Shown here piece by piece: positions 1 to 11,100 of a DNA stretch of 64,000 nucleotides. This DNA is from Klebsiella pneumoniae (GTDB taxonomy: Bacteria > Pseudomonadota > Gammaproteobacteria > Enterobacterales > Enterobacteriaceae), in assembly GCF_000742135.1 (NCBI RefSeq), contig NZ_KN046818.1, positions 496,841-560,840 of the forward strand. Direction: 5' to 3'. Below the pieces are notes generated by a model that did no database searches, had not been told where the DNA came from, and was given only the letters and a program-made list of their open reading frames with translations. A program made the translations under genes and the position numbers. The number at the start of each line of letters is the position of its first letter. Within the stretch, counting starts at the first letter, position 1.

Positions 1-1082
<1,082 letters not shown>

Positions 1083-1083
1083 G

Positions 1084-2013
1084 ATGGTCAAAGTATATGC
1101 CCCGGCTTCCAGTGCCAATATGAGCGTCGGGTTTGATGTGTTGGGCGCGGCGGTCACGCCGGTCGATGGCACGCTGCTTGGCGACAACGTCACTGTCGAA
1201 GCGGCGGAGCAATTTAGCCTGCAGAATCTTGGACGCTTCGCCAGCAAACTGCCGACGGCGCCGCAGGAGAACATTGTTTACCAGTGCTGGGAAAGCTTTT
1301 GCCGGGAGATCGGCAAGACGGTGCCGGTGGCGATGACGCTGGAAAAAAACATGCCGATTGGCTCCGGGCTGGGTTCCAGCGCCTGCTCGGTGGTCGCTGC
1401 GCTGGTGGCCATGAACGAGTTCTGCGGCAAGCCGCTGAACGAGACGCGCATGCTGGCGCTGATGGGAGAGATGGAAGGGCGTATCTCCGGCAGCATTCAC
1501 TACGACAACGTGGCGCCGTGCTATCTTGGCGGCATGCAGTTGATGATCGAAGAGAATGGGATTATCAGTCAGCAGGTGCCCGGGTTTGATGAGTGGCTGT
1601 GGGTGCTGGCCTATCCGGGGATTAAAGTCTCTACTGCTGAAGCGCGGGCGATTCTGCCGGCGCAGTATCGCCGCCAGGATTGTATCGCCCATGGTCGCCA
1701 CCTCGCGGGCTTTATTCACGCCTGCTACACCCGCCAGCCGCAGCTGGCGGCAAAATTGATGAAAGATGTGATTGCCGAACCGTACCGAACCAAACTGCTG
1801 CCGGGCTTTAGCGAAGCGCGTCAGGCGGCCATGGAGATGGGCGCCCAGGCTTGCGGCATCTCCGGCTCTGGCCCAACGCTGTTCGCGTTGTGTGATAAAC
1901 CGGATACCGCACAGCGCGTCGCCGACTGGCTTGGCGCGCACTATCTGCAGAATCAGGAAGGCTTTGTTCATATTTGCCGGCTGGACACGGCGGGCGCACG
2001 CGTAGTGGGATAA
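1084..2013 (+). CDS. thrB: Homoserine kinase
   Basis: ThrB phosphorylates homoserine with ATP to give O-phosphohomoserine in the cytosol. The 309-residue protein has the usual family length and carries the GHMP-kinase ATP loop [12 protein letters not shown] near residue 90 and the C-terminal GISGSGPT motif. It starts one base after the thrA stop and ends three bases before thrC, the tight spacing of the thrABC operon. Expression should follow the thr attenuator, which is upstream of the window. Nothing is unusual. Confidence 0.98.
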   Translation: MVKVYAPASSANMSVGFDVLGAAVTPVDGTLLGDNVTVEAAEQFSLQNLGRFASKLPTAPQENIVYQCWESFCREIGKTVPVAMTLEKNMPIGSGLGSSACSVVAALVAMNEFCGKPLNETRMLALMGEMEGRISGSIHYDNVAPCYLGGMQLMIEENGIISQQVPGFDEWLWVLAYPGIKVSTAEARAILPAQYRRQDCIAHGRHLAGFIHACYTRQPQLAAKLMKDVIAEPYRTKLLPGFSEARQAAMEMGAQACGISGSGPTLFALCDKPDTAQRVADWLGAHYLQNQEGFVHICRLDTAGARVVG

Positions 2014-2016
2014 CCA

Positions 2017-3297
2017 ATGAAACTGTATAACTTAAAAGATCATAACGAGCAGGTCAGCTTTGCGCAGGCCGTCACCCAGGGACTTGGCAAGCATCAGGGC
2101 CTGTTCTTTCCGCACGATCTGCCGGAATTCAGCCTGACTGAAATCGACGACATGCTGGCGCAGGACTTTGTCACCCGTAGCGCCAAAATTCTATCCGCCT
2201 TTATCGGCGATGAGATCCCGCAGGATGTCCTGCAGCAGCGGGTGCGCGCGGCGTTTGCGTTTCCGGCGCCGGTAAGCAAGGTTCAGGAAGATGTCGGCTG
2301 TCTGGAGCTGTTCCATGGCCCTACGCTGGCGTTCAAGGATTTCGGCGGCCGCTTTATGGCGCAGATGCTGACCCACATCGCAGGCGATAAGCCGGTCACC
2401 ATCCTCACCGCGACCTCTGGCGACACCGGGGCGGCGGTGGCGCATGCTTTCTACGGCCTGCCGAACGTCAAGGTAGTGATCCTCTATCCGCGCGGCAAGA
2501 TCAGTCCGCTGCAGGAGAAGCTGTTCTGTACCCTCGGCGGCAATATTGAAACCGTGGCGATTGATGGCGACTTTGATGCCTGCCAGGCGCTGGTGAAGCA
2601 GGCGTTTGACGATGAAGAGCTGAAGGCGTCGCTGGGTCTCAACTCGGCTAACTCCATCAACATCAGCCGCCTGCTGGCGCAGATCTGTTACTACTTCGAA
2701 GCGGCGGCGCAGCTGCCGCAGGAAGCCCGCAATCAGCTGGTGATTTCCGTGCCGAGCGGCAACTTCGGCGATCTGACCGCCGGTCTGCTGGCCAAGTCGC
2801 TGGGGCTGCCAATCAAGCGCTTTATCGCCGCCACCAACGCCAACGACACCGTTCCGCGCTATCTGCAGGGCGGCGAGTGGGCGCCAAAAGCCACCCAGGC
2901 GACGCTGTCCAACGCCATGGACGTCAGCCAGCCGAACAACTGGCCGCGCGTTGAAGAGCTGTTCCGCCGTAAAATCTGGCGTCTCAGCGAGCTGGGCTAT
3001 GCCGCGGTCGATGATGAGACCACCAAAGCAGCGATGCGCGAGCTGAAGGCCATCGGCTACATCTCTGAACCGCATGCGGCGATTGCCTGGCGCGCGCTGC
3101 GCGATCAGCTGCAGCCGGGAGAGTACGGCCTGTTCCTCGGCACCGCCCATCCGGCGAAGTTCAAAGAGAGCGTGGAGGAGATCCTGCAGGAGACTCTGCC
3201 GCTGCCGAAGGAGCTGGCCGACCGCGCCGACCTGCCGCTGCTGTCTCACAACCTGCCGGCGGATTTCGCCGCGCTGCGTAAGCTGATGATGGGCTAA
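2017..3297 (+). CDS. thrC: Threonine synthase
   Basis: ThrC is a pyridoxal-phosphate enzyme that converts O-phosphohomoserine to threonine. It has 426 residues, close to the E. coli length of 428. The PLP-binding lysine is Lys107 in LAFKDFGGRF, and the phosphate-binding loop TATSGDTGAA follows. It is the last gene of the operon, and a strong hairpin with a T run follows about 35 bases after the stop. Confidence 0.98.
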   Translation: MKLYNLKDHNEQVSFAQAVTQGLGKHQGLFFPHDLPEFSLTEIDDMLAQDFVTRSAKILSAFIGDEIPQDVLQQRVRAAFAFPAPVSKVQEDVGCLELFHGPTLAFKDFGGRFMAQMLTHIAGDKPVTILTATSGDTGAAVAHAFYGLPNVKVVILYPRGKISPLQEKLFCTLGGNIETVAIDGDFDACQALVKQAFDDEELKASLGLNSANSINISRLLAQICYYFEAAAQLPQEARNQLVISVPSGNFGDLTAGLLAKSLGLPIKRFIAATNANDTVPRYLQGGEWAPKATQATLSNAMDVSQPNNWPRVEELFRRKIWRLSELGYAAVDDETTKAAMRELKAIGYISEPHAAIAWRALRDQLQPGEYGLFLGTAHPAKFKESVEEILQETLPLPKELADRADLPLLSHNLPADFAALRKLMMG

Positions 3298-3330
3298 GCC
3301 AGGCAATAATATCGGCAACATGATCGACCA

Positions 3331-3356
3331 AACCGGGCAGCTATTGCCCGGTTTTT
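3331..3356 (+). terminator. Rho-independent terminator of thrABC
   Basis: An 8-base perfect stem (accgggca / tgcccggt) with a 5-base loop is followed by a T run. It lies 33 bases after thrC. Confidence 0.85.
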
Positions 3357-3611
3357 ATATTTAACGCACTTTTCCATATCAGTAAAATTTCTCTCCATAA
3401 AATTCCCCACACTATTTTATTGTCAGCGCACTGCTTTTATTGCAAACTCTTTTACGGATTGTCTTCTTTGCCGGATAATTCCACTGGATTATCTTTTTTA
3501 TTTATTATTTCATGCTGCTTATATTTATGCTGCTGATTTTATTATGAAGCAGCTATAGATATCATTTGTTATAGATGCATTGTTAATGCACAAGGTTTTC
3601 AAGGAGGAAAC
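3357..3611. other. A+T-rich intergenic region upstream of the small lipoprotein gene
   Basis: This stretch is strikingly A+T-rich compared with its surroundings. It holds no credible gene. In E. coli yaaX sits here, but I find no yaaX-like frame. The promoter of the downstream lipoprotein must lie here, and a clear AAGGAGG ribosome site sits at 3600-3606. I could not assign a -10/-35 pair with confidence. Confidence 0.5.
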
Positions 3612-3989
3612 ATGCGTATTTTATCTCTTTTTTTGGTGATGTTCGCTTTAACAGGCTGCTCCGGGACAACGATTGGCGGTAATGAAGATAAATTAACGCC
3701 AGCCTATCTGAAACAACATCTCATTGTCGGAAAAACCACCAAGGCCGAGGTTCGTCAGTATTTTGGTGCCCCGGATTCTGGTCATACGACGGTGACGGCG
3801 TCGGGTAAAGAGAGCTGGTATTATTCAGTAGATAAAGGGATCAACCTGGTCAGCCTCGCGGGTTCCATGATCCCGGTAACCGGGGCATCGCAAGCTGCCG
3901 ATGCGGTCGATAAGTCCAGCCAAAAAGATTCGAACTCGCTGATGATTTTCTTCGATGAAAAAGGCGTGGTGGAAAACTGGGTGCGTTAA
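3612..3989 (+). CDS. Small lipoprotein with a BamE/SmpA-like core
   Basis: This 125-residue protein has a lipoprotein signal: a short hydrophobic stretch ends in the lipobox LTGC at residues 13-16, so Cys16 should be lipidated. The central pattern (HLIVGKTTKAEVRQYFGAP, then SWYYS and a closing hydrophobic strand) resembles the SmpA/OmlA (BamE) fold, in which a VGxTKxEVxxxLGxP motif is typical. That assignment is an inference from the pattern. The start is supported by a strong ribosome site 6-8 bases upstream. The gene and its upstream region are A+T-richer than their neighbours, and it replaces the E. coli yaaX position. The function is unknown. Confidence 0.8.
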   Translation: MRILSLFLVMFALTGCSGTTIGGNEDKLTPAYLKQHLIVGKTTKAEVRQYFGAPDSGHTTVTASGKESWYYSVDKGINLVSLAGSMIPVTGASQAADAVDKSSQKDSNSLMIFFDEKGVVENWVR

Positions 3990-4018
3990 AATAAGTAATA
4001 ATCTGCTTAATTATATTG

Positions 4019-4043
4019 AAAAGGGGAATGACTCCCCTTTTTT
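4019..4043. terminator. Bidirectional terminator between the lipoprotein gene and yaaA
   Basis: The stem aaaagggga / tcccctttt with a 5-base loop is flanked by A and T runs, so it can serve both converging genes. Confidence 0.85.
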
Positions 4044-4057
4044 ATTACCGTAACGTG

Positions 4058-4831
4058 TTACTGCTCGTGGCGTTTAAACACCAGTTCGCCTTTCTCTGAG
4101 GCATCCGCATCAAAGAAATAGCCTTCGCTATTAAAAGCTTTGAGCTGCTCCGGCTGGGTTAAGCGGTTTTCAATAATGTAGCGACTCATCAGGCCGCGGG
4201 CTTTCTTCGCATAAAAACTGATCACTTTGAATTTGCCGTTCTTCTCATCGAGGAATACCGGCTTGATCAGCTGACCCTGCAATTTTGGCGTTTTCACCGA
4301 TTTAAAATATTCATCGGAAGCCAGGTTGATGACGATATCGTCGCCCTGGTCGCGCAGCGCCTGATTCAGCTTCTCGGTAATGGTATCCCCCCAGAACTGG
4401 TACAGATCTTTGCCGCGCGGATTTTCCAGACGGATCCCCATCTCCAGGCGGTAGGGCTGCATCAGGTCTAACGGGCGCAGCACGCCATACAGCCCGGAGA
4501 GCATGCGCAGATGCTGCTGGGCGAAGTCAAAGTCGTCCTCGGTGAGCGTCTCTGCCTGGAGGCCAGTGTAGACATCGCCTTTAAAGGCGAGGATCGCCTG
4601 GCGGGCATTTTGCGGCGTAAAGTCAGGGTGCCAGTCGTGGAAGCGGGTGGCGTTTAGATCCGCCAGCTTGTCACTAATGCTCATCAGCTTGCCGATTTGC
4701 GGTGCGCTCAGCTTACGGGCGATGCCGATAAGCTGCTGAGAATACTCGAGGAGTTCGGGCTGGGTATAGCGAGTCGTTGCCAGCGGGCTTTGATAATCGA
4801 GCGTTTTAGCAGGTGAAATCAGAATCAGCAT
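4058..4831 (-). CDS. yaaA: Peroxide stress resistance protein YaaA (DUF328)
   Basis: YaaA limits peroxide damage by lowering free intracellular iron. E. coli yaaA belongs to the OxyR regulon. I chose the start at 4831 because it gives [16 protein letters not shown] and 257 residues, the family length, with an AAGGA site upstream. A longer frame starting 69 bases further upstream adds residues absent from the family. The family motifs [14 protein letters not shown] and FNSEGYFFD are present near the C-terminus. The gene is convergent with the lipoprotein gene. Confidence 0.96.
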   Translation of the reverse strand: MLILISPAKTLDYQSPLATTRYTQPELLEYSQQLIGIARKLSAPQIGKLMSISDKLADLNATRFHDWHPDFTPQNARQAILAFKGDVYTGLQAETLTEDDFDFAQQHLRMLSGLYGVLRPLDLMQPYRLEMGIRLENPRGKDLYQFWGDTITEKLNQALRDQGDDIVINLASDEYFKSVKTPKLQGQLIKPVFLDEKNGKFKVISFYAKKARGLMSRYIIENRLTQPEQLKAFNSEGYFFDADASEKGELVFKRHEQ

Positions 4832-4908
4832 ATCCAGTCCTTGCAGGTAATTTCGACGAATTTTAACAAAAAAAGTGCATGGTGGGATCGATAGCTGCAA
4901 TTGCCGCG

Positions 4909-6339
4909 CTATTCGCGCGGCAATTCATTCCAGGTGCCTGGGGCCAGCTGTTGGTCAATATCCGGGTAACGAGTGGCATCGAAAGTCGGCTGGATACCCA
5001 GCCGCCGCTGACGCAGATAATCGCTGGCGATAATCCGCACCGTCGGGGAGAGCAGCAGAATGGCCGTCAGGTTGGTCATCGCCATCAGCGCCATGATGAT
5101 ATCCGCGCTCTGCCAGACGACAGGCAGGCTAACCATGGTCCCCAACAGCACCATCAGGACGGTGAGTATTCGCAGCCCCCAGATATAGCGGGGCTTATCC
5201 AGGCGCAGGAAGACCAGATTATTTTCCGCGTACACGTAATTGGCTACGATAGAGCTAAAGGCGAACAGCAGCACGATGAGGGCGATAAAACCCGCTCCCC
5301 AGCCGCCGACCAGCACGCTCATCGCGTGTTGCAAGTCCTGAATACCGTTGAGCGTATATTCATTGTCGGGCCGCGGCGCCAGCATGACGATAATCGCGCT
5401 TGCGGTACAGATCACGATAGTATCGATAAACACGCCAATCATCTGCACGATCCCCTGCGCCGCCGGGTGCGGCGGCCAGGAGGCGGCGGCCGCGGCGGCG
5501 TTAGGCGAAGAGCCCATCCCTGCTTCATTGGAGAACATGCCGCGCTGGAAGCCGCTGGTCAGCGCCTGGCTGATGGTGTAGCCCACCGCGCCGGCGGCGG
5601 CCTCCTGCCAGCCGAAGGCGCAGCGAAAGATGGTGGCGAAAATCGTCGGCAGGGCGGTGATGTGCCACAGGCCGATGAGCAGGCTGGTGGCGATCCACAA
5701 CAGCGCCATAAAGGGAACGATCCATTGCATCAGACGCGCCACGCCGCGTAAACCACGGAGGATCGCCAGCAAAACGACAACGGCCAGCACGCCGCCGCTG
5801 ACCGCCGCCGGCAGATCGAACGCATAGCGCAAGGCATGGGCCACGGAGTTAGCCTGCACGGTATTGAAGATAAAACCATAGGCCAGCAGGAGGAGGATCG
5901 AAAACAGGACGCCCATCCAACGCATGCCGAGCCCGCGCGCCATGTACCAGGCCGGGCCGCCGCGAAACTGTCCGCGGCTATCGCGTTCTTTATACAGCTG
6001 AGCAAGGGAACATTCAGCAAAGCTGCTGGCCATGCCGAGCAGGGCGGAAACCCACATCCAGAATACGGCGCCGGGCCCACCGGCGGCGATCGCCAGCGTC
6101 ACCCCGGCAAGATTGCCGCTGCCGACCCGGGCGGCAAGGCTGGTACAGAGCGCCTGAAAGGACGTTAAACCACCCGGCTGCGGGTGCAGGCTTTTTTTTA
6201 GACTGCGGCCGAATTTGCGCACGTAACGAAACTGAATACCCCGGGTTTGCCAGCTAAACCAGATACCGGCGCCCAGTAGCAGATAAATCATCACTGAGCC
6301 CCAGAGTATTTCATTGATAAATGAGAGAAAATCAGGCAT
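4909..6339 (-). CDS. yaaJ: Sodium:alanine symporter family transporter YaaJ (AGCS/DAACS)
   Basis: This is a 476-residue inner-membrane protein of the alanine or glycine:cation symporter family. It has about ten hydrophobic segments and the family signatures [11 protein letters not shown] near the N-terminus and [17 protein letters not shown] mid-protein. The start at 6339 (MPDFLSF) has an AGAGGA site upstream and matches the family length. An upstream in-frame start would add nine unconserved residues. It probably imports alanine or glycine with Na+; the substrate is inferred from the family. Confidence 0.94.
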   Translation of the reverse strand: MPDFLSFINEILWGSVMIYLLLGAGIWFSWQTRGIQFRYVRKFGRSLKKSLHPQPGGLTSFQALCTSLAARVGSGNLAGVTLAIAAGGPGAVFWMWVSALLGMASSFAECSLAQLYKERDSRGQFRGGPAWYMARGLGMRWMGVLFSILLLLAYGFIFNTVQANSVAHALRYAFDLPAAVSGGVLAVVVLLAILRGLRGVARLMQWIVPFMALLWIATSLLIGLWHITALPTIFATIFRCAFGWQEAAAGAVGYTISQALTSGFQRGMFSNEAGMGSSPNAAAAAASWPPHPAAQGIVQMIGVFIDTIVICTASAIIVMLAPRPDNEYTLNGIQDLQHAMSVLVGGWGAGFIALIVLLFAFSSIVANYVYAENNLVFLRLDKPRYIWGLRILTVLMVLLGTMVSLPVVWQSADIIMALMAMTNLTAILLLSPTVRIIASDYLRQRRLGIQPTFDATRYPDIDQQLAPGTWNELPRE

Positions 6340-6541
6340 TAAACATCCTCTTGTCCATGCCGGCACGCCAGTGTAAGCGTTACCAATTAAGTGACAATCC
6401 TTTCGCTTTCAGCAAATTAATCTGCATAGTTTATCACACTCTGCGCTCTTCTCTCGTCGGCGGTTGCGCTGACCCGGCAGCGTGTTATCATCTGGGCAGA
6501 CCGGTTACATCCCCTTAACTGCTGTTTAAGAGAAATATATC

Positions 6542-7495
6542 ATGACGGATAAATTAACTTCTCTGCGTCAGTACACCACTGTCGTCGCTGACACCGGAGA
6601 TATTGCGGCAATGAAGCTGTATCAGCCTCAGGATGCCACCACTAACCCTTCCCTGATTCTCGGCGCGGCTCAGATCCCTGAGTACCGTAAGCTGATTGAC
6701 GACGCTGTCGCCTGGGCTCGTAGCCAGAGCAGCGATCGCGCGCAGCAGATCCTCGATGCTTCCGATAAGCTGGCGGTGAACATCGGTCTCGAAATTCTGA
6801 AACTGATCCCGGGCCGTATCTCCACCGAAGTGGACGCACGTCTCTCCTATGACACCGAAGCGTCTATCGCGAAAGCCAAGCGCATCATCAAGCTGTACAA
6901 CGACGCGGGCATCAGCAACGATCGCATTCTGATCAAACTGGCCTCCACCTGGCAGGGCATTCGCGCCGCTGAACAGCTGGAAAAAGAAGGCATTAACTGT
7001 AACCTGACGCTGCTGTTCTCCTTCGCTCAGGCTCGCGCTTGCGCCGAAGCGGGCGTCTTCCTGATTTCGCCGTTCGTTGGCCGTATCCTCGACTGGTACA
7101 AAGCCAACACCGACAAGAAAGAGTACGCACCGGCAGAAGATCCGGGCGTAGTTTCCGTCAGCGAAATCTACGAGTATTACAAGCAGCACGGCTATGAAAC
7201 CGTCGTGATGGGCGCAAGCTTCCGTAACGTTGGCGAAATTCTGGAACTGGCTGGCTGTGACCGCCTGACCATCGCCCCGGCGCTGCTGAAAGAGCTGTCC
7301 GAAAGCGAAGGCGCTGTTGAGCGTAAGCTGGTATATACCGGTGAAGTGAAAGCGCGTCCGGAGCGTATTACCGAATCTGAGTTCCTGTGGCAGCATAACC
7401 AGGATCCGATGGCGGTAGACAAACTGGCGGAAGGTATCCGTAAGTTTGCGATCGACCAGGAAAAACTGGAAAAAATGATCGACGAACTGCTGTAA
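6542..7495 (+). CDS. talB: Transaldolase B
   Basis: TalB moves a dihydroxyacetone unit between sugar phosphates in the non-oxidative pentose phosphate pathway. It has 317 residues, as in E. coli. The Schiff-base lysine is Lys132 in [11 protein letters not shown], and the N-terminal [10 protein letters not shown] signature is present. The codon usage is that of a highly expressed gene. It appears monocistronic, and a GC-rich hairpin follows it. Confidence 0.98.
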   Translation: MTDKLTSLRQYTTVVADTGDIAAMKLYQPQDATTNPSLILGAAQIPEYRKLIDDAVAWARSQSSDRAQQILDASDKLAVNIGLEILKLIPGRISTEVDARLSYDTEASIAKAKRIIKLYNDAGISNDRILIKLASTWQGIRAAEQLEKEGINCNLTLLFSFAQARACAEAGVFLISPFVGRILDWYKANTDKKEYAPAEDPGVVSVSEIYEYYKQHGYETVVMGASFRNVGEILELAGCDRLTIAPALLKELSESEGAVERKLVYTGEVKARPERITESEFLWQHNQDPMAVDKLAEGIRKFAIDQEKLEKMIDELL

Positions 7496-7503
7496 TCGCG
7501 CAG

Positions 7504-7525
7504 GTGGCCGACGCCCGTCGGCCAC
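7504..7525 (+). terminator. Hairpin after talB, probable terminator
   Basis: A 9-base perfect stem (gtggccgac / gtcggccac) has a 4-base loop and lies 8 bases after talB. There is no clean T run, so termination may be partial and allow read-through into mog. Confidence 0.5.
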
Positions 7526-7594
7526 ATTACACTGTCTGTCCCGCCTCCGGCAGTGTATCATTTCGTTTAACGCCACAGTTTGAACGGAATAACC

Positions 7595-8182
7595 ATGAAT
7601 ACCTTACGAATCGGCTTAGTTTCCATTTCCGATCGCGCCTCCAGCGGCGTCTATCAGGACAAAGGCATCCCGGCACTGGAAGAGTGGCTGGCACGTGCCC
7701 TGACCACCCCTTTCGAGCTGCAAACCCGTCTGATTCCGGATGAGCAGGCCATCATTGAGCAAACGCTGTGCGAACTGGTTGACGAAATGGGGTGCCATCT
7801 GGTGCTGACCACCGGCGGAACCGGCCCTGCGCGTCGCGATGTGACGCCCGACGCAACGCTGGCGATCGCCGATCGCGAGATGCCGGGCTTCGGCGAGCAA
7901 ATGCGCCAGGTTAGCCTACACTTTGTGCCGACGGCTATCCTTTCCCGGCAGGTCGGTGTGATCCGCAAGCAGGCGCTGATCCTCAACCTTCCCGGGCAAC
8001 CGAAAGCAATTCAGGAGACTCTGGAAGGGGTGAAAGATGCTGACGGCAACGTGCTGGTGCACGGTATTTTCGCAAGTGTACCTTATTGTGTACAGTTGCT
8101 TGAAGGGCCTTATGTGGAAACCGATGGCCGTGTAGTAGAAGCTTTTCGTCCCAAGAGCGCCAGACGCGAAACTTTATCCTGA
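7595..8182 (+). CDS. mog: Molybdopterin adenylyltransferase Mog
   Basis: Mog adenylylates molybdopterin before molybdate insertion during molybdenum cofactor synthesis. The start at 7595 (MNTLRIGLVSISDRAS) gives 195 residues, the E. coli length. A TTG 15 bases upstream is also in frame but unconserved. The MoCF-fold motifs TTGGTGPARRDVTPDA and LPGQPKAIQE are intact. Confidence 0.97.
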   Translation: MNTLRIGLVSISDRASSGVYQDKGIPALEEWLARALTTPFELQTRLIPDEQAIIEQTLCELVDEMGCHLVLTTGGTGPARRDVTPDATLAIADREMPGFGEQMRQVSLHFVPTAILSRQVGVIRKQALILNLPGQPKAIQETLEGVKDADGNVLVHGIFASVPYCVQLLEGPYVETDGRVVEAFRPKSARRETLS

Positions 8183-8301
8183 ATTTGATGCATTTTTGAT
8201 ATAACCTGCATCGCTAATGGTGTGCCGTTTTATTTACGATATAGTGATTTTTACTTTACACACTATAAAACACGCTGCACACCTCAGGATGAAATTGCGT
8301 T

Positions 8302-9606
8302 ATGTCATATGCAAACCGACCGCTCAACCGCCAGGATTATAAAACGCTGACGCTGGCCGCCCTGGGCGGCGCGCTGGAGTTTTATGACTTTATCATTTTC
8401 GTTTTCTTCGCCGCCGTCGTCGGCGAGCTCTTCTTCCCTGCGGATATTCCCGAATGGCTGCGCCAGGTGCAAACTTTTGGCATTTTCGCCGCCGGTTACC
8501 TGGCGCGTCCGCTGGGGGGAATCATCATGGCCCACTTTGGCGATCTGGTGGGGCGCAAGAAAATGTTCACCCTCAGCATCCTGCTGATGGCGCTGCCAAC
8601 CCTGGCGATCGGTCTGCTACCGACCTATAGCTCGGTAGGTATCATCGCCCCGCTGCTATTGCTGCTGATGCGTATTCTGCAGGGAGCGGCGATCGGCGGT
8701 GAAGTTCCAGGCGCCTGGGTGTTTGTCGCTGAGCATGTCCCGGAAAAACGCATTGGTATCGCCTGCGGCACGCTGACGGCCGGCCTGACGGTTGGCATTC
8801 TGCTGGGGTCGGTGGTGGCCACGCTTATCAATACCAGTCTGACGCCGCAGGGGATCCACGACGGCGGCTGGCGGATCCCCTTCCTGCTGGGCGGCGTATT
8901 TGGTCTGATAGCGATGTATCTGCGCCGCTGGCTGCAGGAGACGCCGATTTTTCTTGAGATGCAGCAGCGCAAAGCGCTGGCGCAGGAGCTGCCGGTAAAA
9001 GCGGTGGCGCTCAAGCACCAGAAGGCGGTGGTGATCTCTATGCTGCTGACCTGGCTGCTGTCGGCTGGCGTGGTGGTGGTGATCCTGATGTCGCCGGTCT
9101 GGCTGCAGAAGCACTATGGTTTTGCGCCGGCCATTACCCTGCAGGCCAACAGCATCGCCACCATTATGTTGTGCATCGGCTGTCTGCTCGCCGGGCTGGC
9201 GGCGGACCGCTTCGGCGCCAGCCGCACTTTTATCGTCGGCAGCCTGCTGCTGGCGGTTGCCAGCTGGGCATTTTACCATCTTGCCGGCGCCAGCCCGCAG
9301 CGGCTGTTTCTGCTCTACGGTACGGTGGGGCTGTGCGTCGGCGTGGTGGGGGCGGTGCCCTATGTGATGGTGCGGGCCTTCCCGGCGGAAGTACGCTTCA
9401 CCGGCATCTCTTTCTCCTACAACCTGTCGTACGCGATCTTTGGCGGCCTGACGCCGATTGCGGTCACCATGCTGATGGGGGTGTCGCCGATGGCGCCGGC
9501 CTGGTATGTGCTGGCCCTGTCGCTGATGGGGCTGGGATTAGGTATCTGGCTGCGTCAGGAGCTGACGGCGCCGACGGGGATGCCGGAAGGGGAGCTGCAG
9601 CGTTAA
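8302..9606 (+). CDS. MFS transporter, metabolite:H+ symporter (MHS) family
   Basis: This is a 434-residue protein with about twelve hydrophobic segments. The loop 2-3 signature HFGDLVGRKKMF and the N-terminal pattern GGALEFYDFIIFVFFAA place it in the MHS branch of the major facilitator superfamily (ProP, KgtP and ShiA relatives). The substrate cannot be read from the sequence; organic acids or compatible solutes are typical of the branch. It has its own ribosome site (CAGGAT) and about 120 bases of A+T-rich upstream sequence. It is convergent with satP. It is absent at this position in E. coli K-12. Confidence 0.88.
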   Translation: MSYANRPLNRQDYKTLTLAALGGALEFYDFIIFVFFAAVVGELFFPADIPEWLRQVQTFGIFAAGYLARPLGGIIMAHFGDLVGRKKMFTLSILLMALPTLAIGLLPTYSSVGIIAPLLLLLMRILQGAAIGGEVPGAWVFVAEHVPEKRIGIACGTLTAGLTVGILLGSVVATLINTSLTPQGIHDGGWRIPFLLGGVFGLIAMYLRRWLQETPIFLEMQQRKALAQELPVKAVALKHQKAVVISMLLTWLLSAGVVVVILMSPVWLQKHYGFAPAITLQANSIATIMLCIGCLLAGLAADRFGASRTFIVGSLLLAVASWAFYHLAGASPQRLFLLYGTVGLCVGVVGAVPYVMVRAFPAEVRFTGISFSYNLSYAIFGGLTPIAVTMLMGVSPMAPAWYVLALSLMGLGLGIWLRQELTAPTGMPEGELQR

Positions 9607-9636
9607 CGATGGCTAGCTGATGCTGATAATGACCTG

Positions 9637-9664
9637 CCGCCGCCCTGTGACCGGACGGCGGCGG
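9637..9664. terminator. GC hairpin between the MHS transporter gene and satP
   Basis: The stem ccgccgcc / ggcggcgg (8 bases) with a 12-base loop lies between two converging genes. There is no T run, so its strength is uncertain. Confidence 0.45.
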
Positions 9665-9668
9665 AAGA

Positions 9669-10235
9669 TTAGCGCGGTTCGCCGATCGGCAGCACGGTGC
9701 GGCCGAACTGTTCGTTCAGCACTTCACCCATCGCCAGGTAAATAGCGCTGGCGCCACAAATCAGGCCGACCCAGCCGGCTACCTTCACAATGCCTTCGTT
9801 ATCGACCAAATGGCCAATCGCCAGCAGCGCGAACAGTACGGTCAGGCTCAGGAAGACAAACTGCAGCATGCGGGCTGCCTTCAGGGTGCCAAAGAACATA
9901 AACAGGGTAAAGACGCCCCACAGGCCGAGGTACATACCGAGGAAGTGCGCGTTTGGCGCGTCTGCCAGGCCCATTTTCGGCATCAGAAGAATCGCCACCA
10001 GCGTCAGCCAGAAGCTGCCGTAGGAGGTAAAAGCGGTTAAGCCAAAAGTGTTGCCTTTTTTGTATTCCAGCAGGCCGGCAAAAATTTGCGCAATGCCGCC
10101 GTAAAAAATGCCCATCGCCAGGATAGCTACATCGAATGCGAACAGGCCGCTATTCGCCAGGTTAAGCAGAATAGTGGTCATGCCGAAGCCCATAAGGCCC
10201 AGCGGTGCCGGATTAGCCAACTTAGTGTTGCCCAT
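9669..10235 (-). CDS. satP: Acetate/succinate:H+ symporter SatP (YaaH family)
   Basis: SatP is a six-helix inner-membrane protein of the GPR1/FUN34/YaaH family that takes up acetate and succinate with protons. It has 188 residues, as in E. coli. The N-terminal family signature NPAPLGLMGFGMTT is present near residue 8, followed by regularly spaced hydrophobic helices. Acetate uptake is compatible with the acetate-producing citrate fermentation elsewhere in the window, but the two are not linked here. Confidence 0.96.
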   Translation of the reverse strand: MGNTKLANPAPLGLMGFGMTTILLNLANSGLFAFDVAILAMGIFYGGIAQIFAGLLEYKKGNTFGLTAFTSYGSFWLTLVAILLMPKMGLADAPNAHFLGMYLGLWGVFTLFMFFGTLKAARMLQFVFLSLTVLFALLAIGHLVDNEGIVKVAGWVGLICGASAIYLAMGEVLNEQFGRTVLPIGEPR

Positions 10236-10323
10236 AATTCCTCAAAATTATCATTAAAAGGGAAGCATTACCCCGCGACTTGGCGGCGGGGCGCGGCATA
10301 ATAATGAGGCGCTGAAGGGCTGT

Positions 10324-11073
10324 CTATGATCTGGCGGGGTATTTTTCACCAATTTCCGCGGTGTCTGACGGCGGCTGGAGCATGTGCCGTAAACAGGCAA
10401 TATGCAGGACCGCGGGGATGGTGACCCGGTAGGCGCTGCCGCTCACCGCTTTCACGCTGTTCAGCGCGGCGCCGAGCGGTCCGCCCAGCCCGGCGCCGCG
10501 CACCAGGCCATGACCGATGACGCTCACCGCGGCGTGCGTGCGCAGGATGGCGGTTAAGCGTTCGTCCAGCAACAAAGTGACGCCTTCGCTTAGCTTGCGA
10601 TGCCTCAGCAGATGAGCCATCAGGCTGTCCAGCTCATGGCTCCGGCACTCCACCGCGGCGAGAAAGTGCGCTTTTTGCTCCGCGTTCAGTTTATTCCAGC
10701 TGTGCTGCAGAAAATGCGCCAGCAACTGCTGCTCGATCTGCGGCGTCGACAGCTGTTTGTCGACCTTCGCTTTCAGTCGTTTACATACATCCAGCAGGAT
10801 CGCGCGATAAAATTTGCCATGGCGGCGCAGCGTGTTGGCGATGCTATCGCCGCCAAAATGCTGTAGCTCACCGGCGATTAGCTGCCAGTTGCGGCGATAA
10901 CGCTCCGGGTGCCCCTCCATCGCTAAAAATGTCTCGTTGCGCAGGAGCGTGCTGGAGAGACGGGGTTTGCCATTTTCCCCGTGGGTCAGAATGCGGGTAA
11001 AGGCTTCCAGATGCGCCTCGCTGCACTCAGGCAGAAAGGCGAGATCGTCATCCTCCAGGTAATTAATATGCAT
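10324..11073 (-). CDS. yaaW: UPF0174 family protein YaaW
   Basis: This 249-residue protein has the strongly conserved core NWQLIAGELQHFGGDSIAN and the C-terminal block GLGGPLGAALNSVKAVSGSAYRV, which mark it as YaaW (DUF3944 plus a ubiquinol-cytochrome C chaperone-like domain). The E. coli relative is about 12 residues shorter, and the difference is a longer C-terminal tail here. The function is unknown. It reads in the same direction as yaaI, 27 bases after it, and may be co-transcribed. Confidence 0.9.
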   Translation of the reverse strand: MHINYLEDDDLAFLPECSEAHLEAFTRILTHGENGKPRLSSTLLRNETFLAMEGHPERYRRNWQLIAGELQHFGGDSIANTLRRHGKFYRAILLDVCKRLKAKVDKQLSTPQIEQQLLAHFLQHSWNKLNAEQKAHFLAAVECRSHELDSLMAHLLRHRKLSEGVTLLLDERLTAILRTHAAVSVIGHGLVRGAGLGGPLGAALNSVKAVSGSAYRVTIPAVLHIACLRHMLQPPSDTAEIGEKYPARS

Positions 11074-11100
11074 AACGTTTTCTCTCGGGCAGGGGCGACA

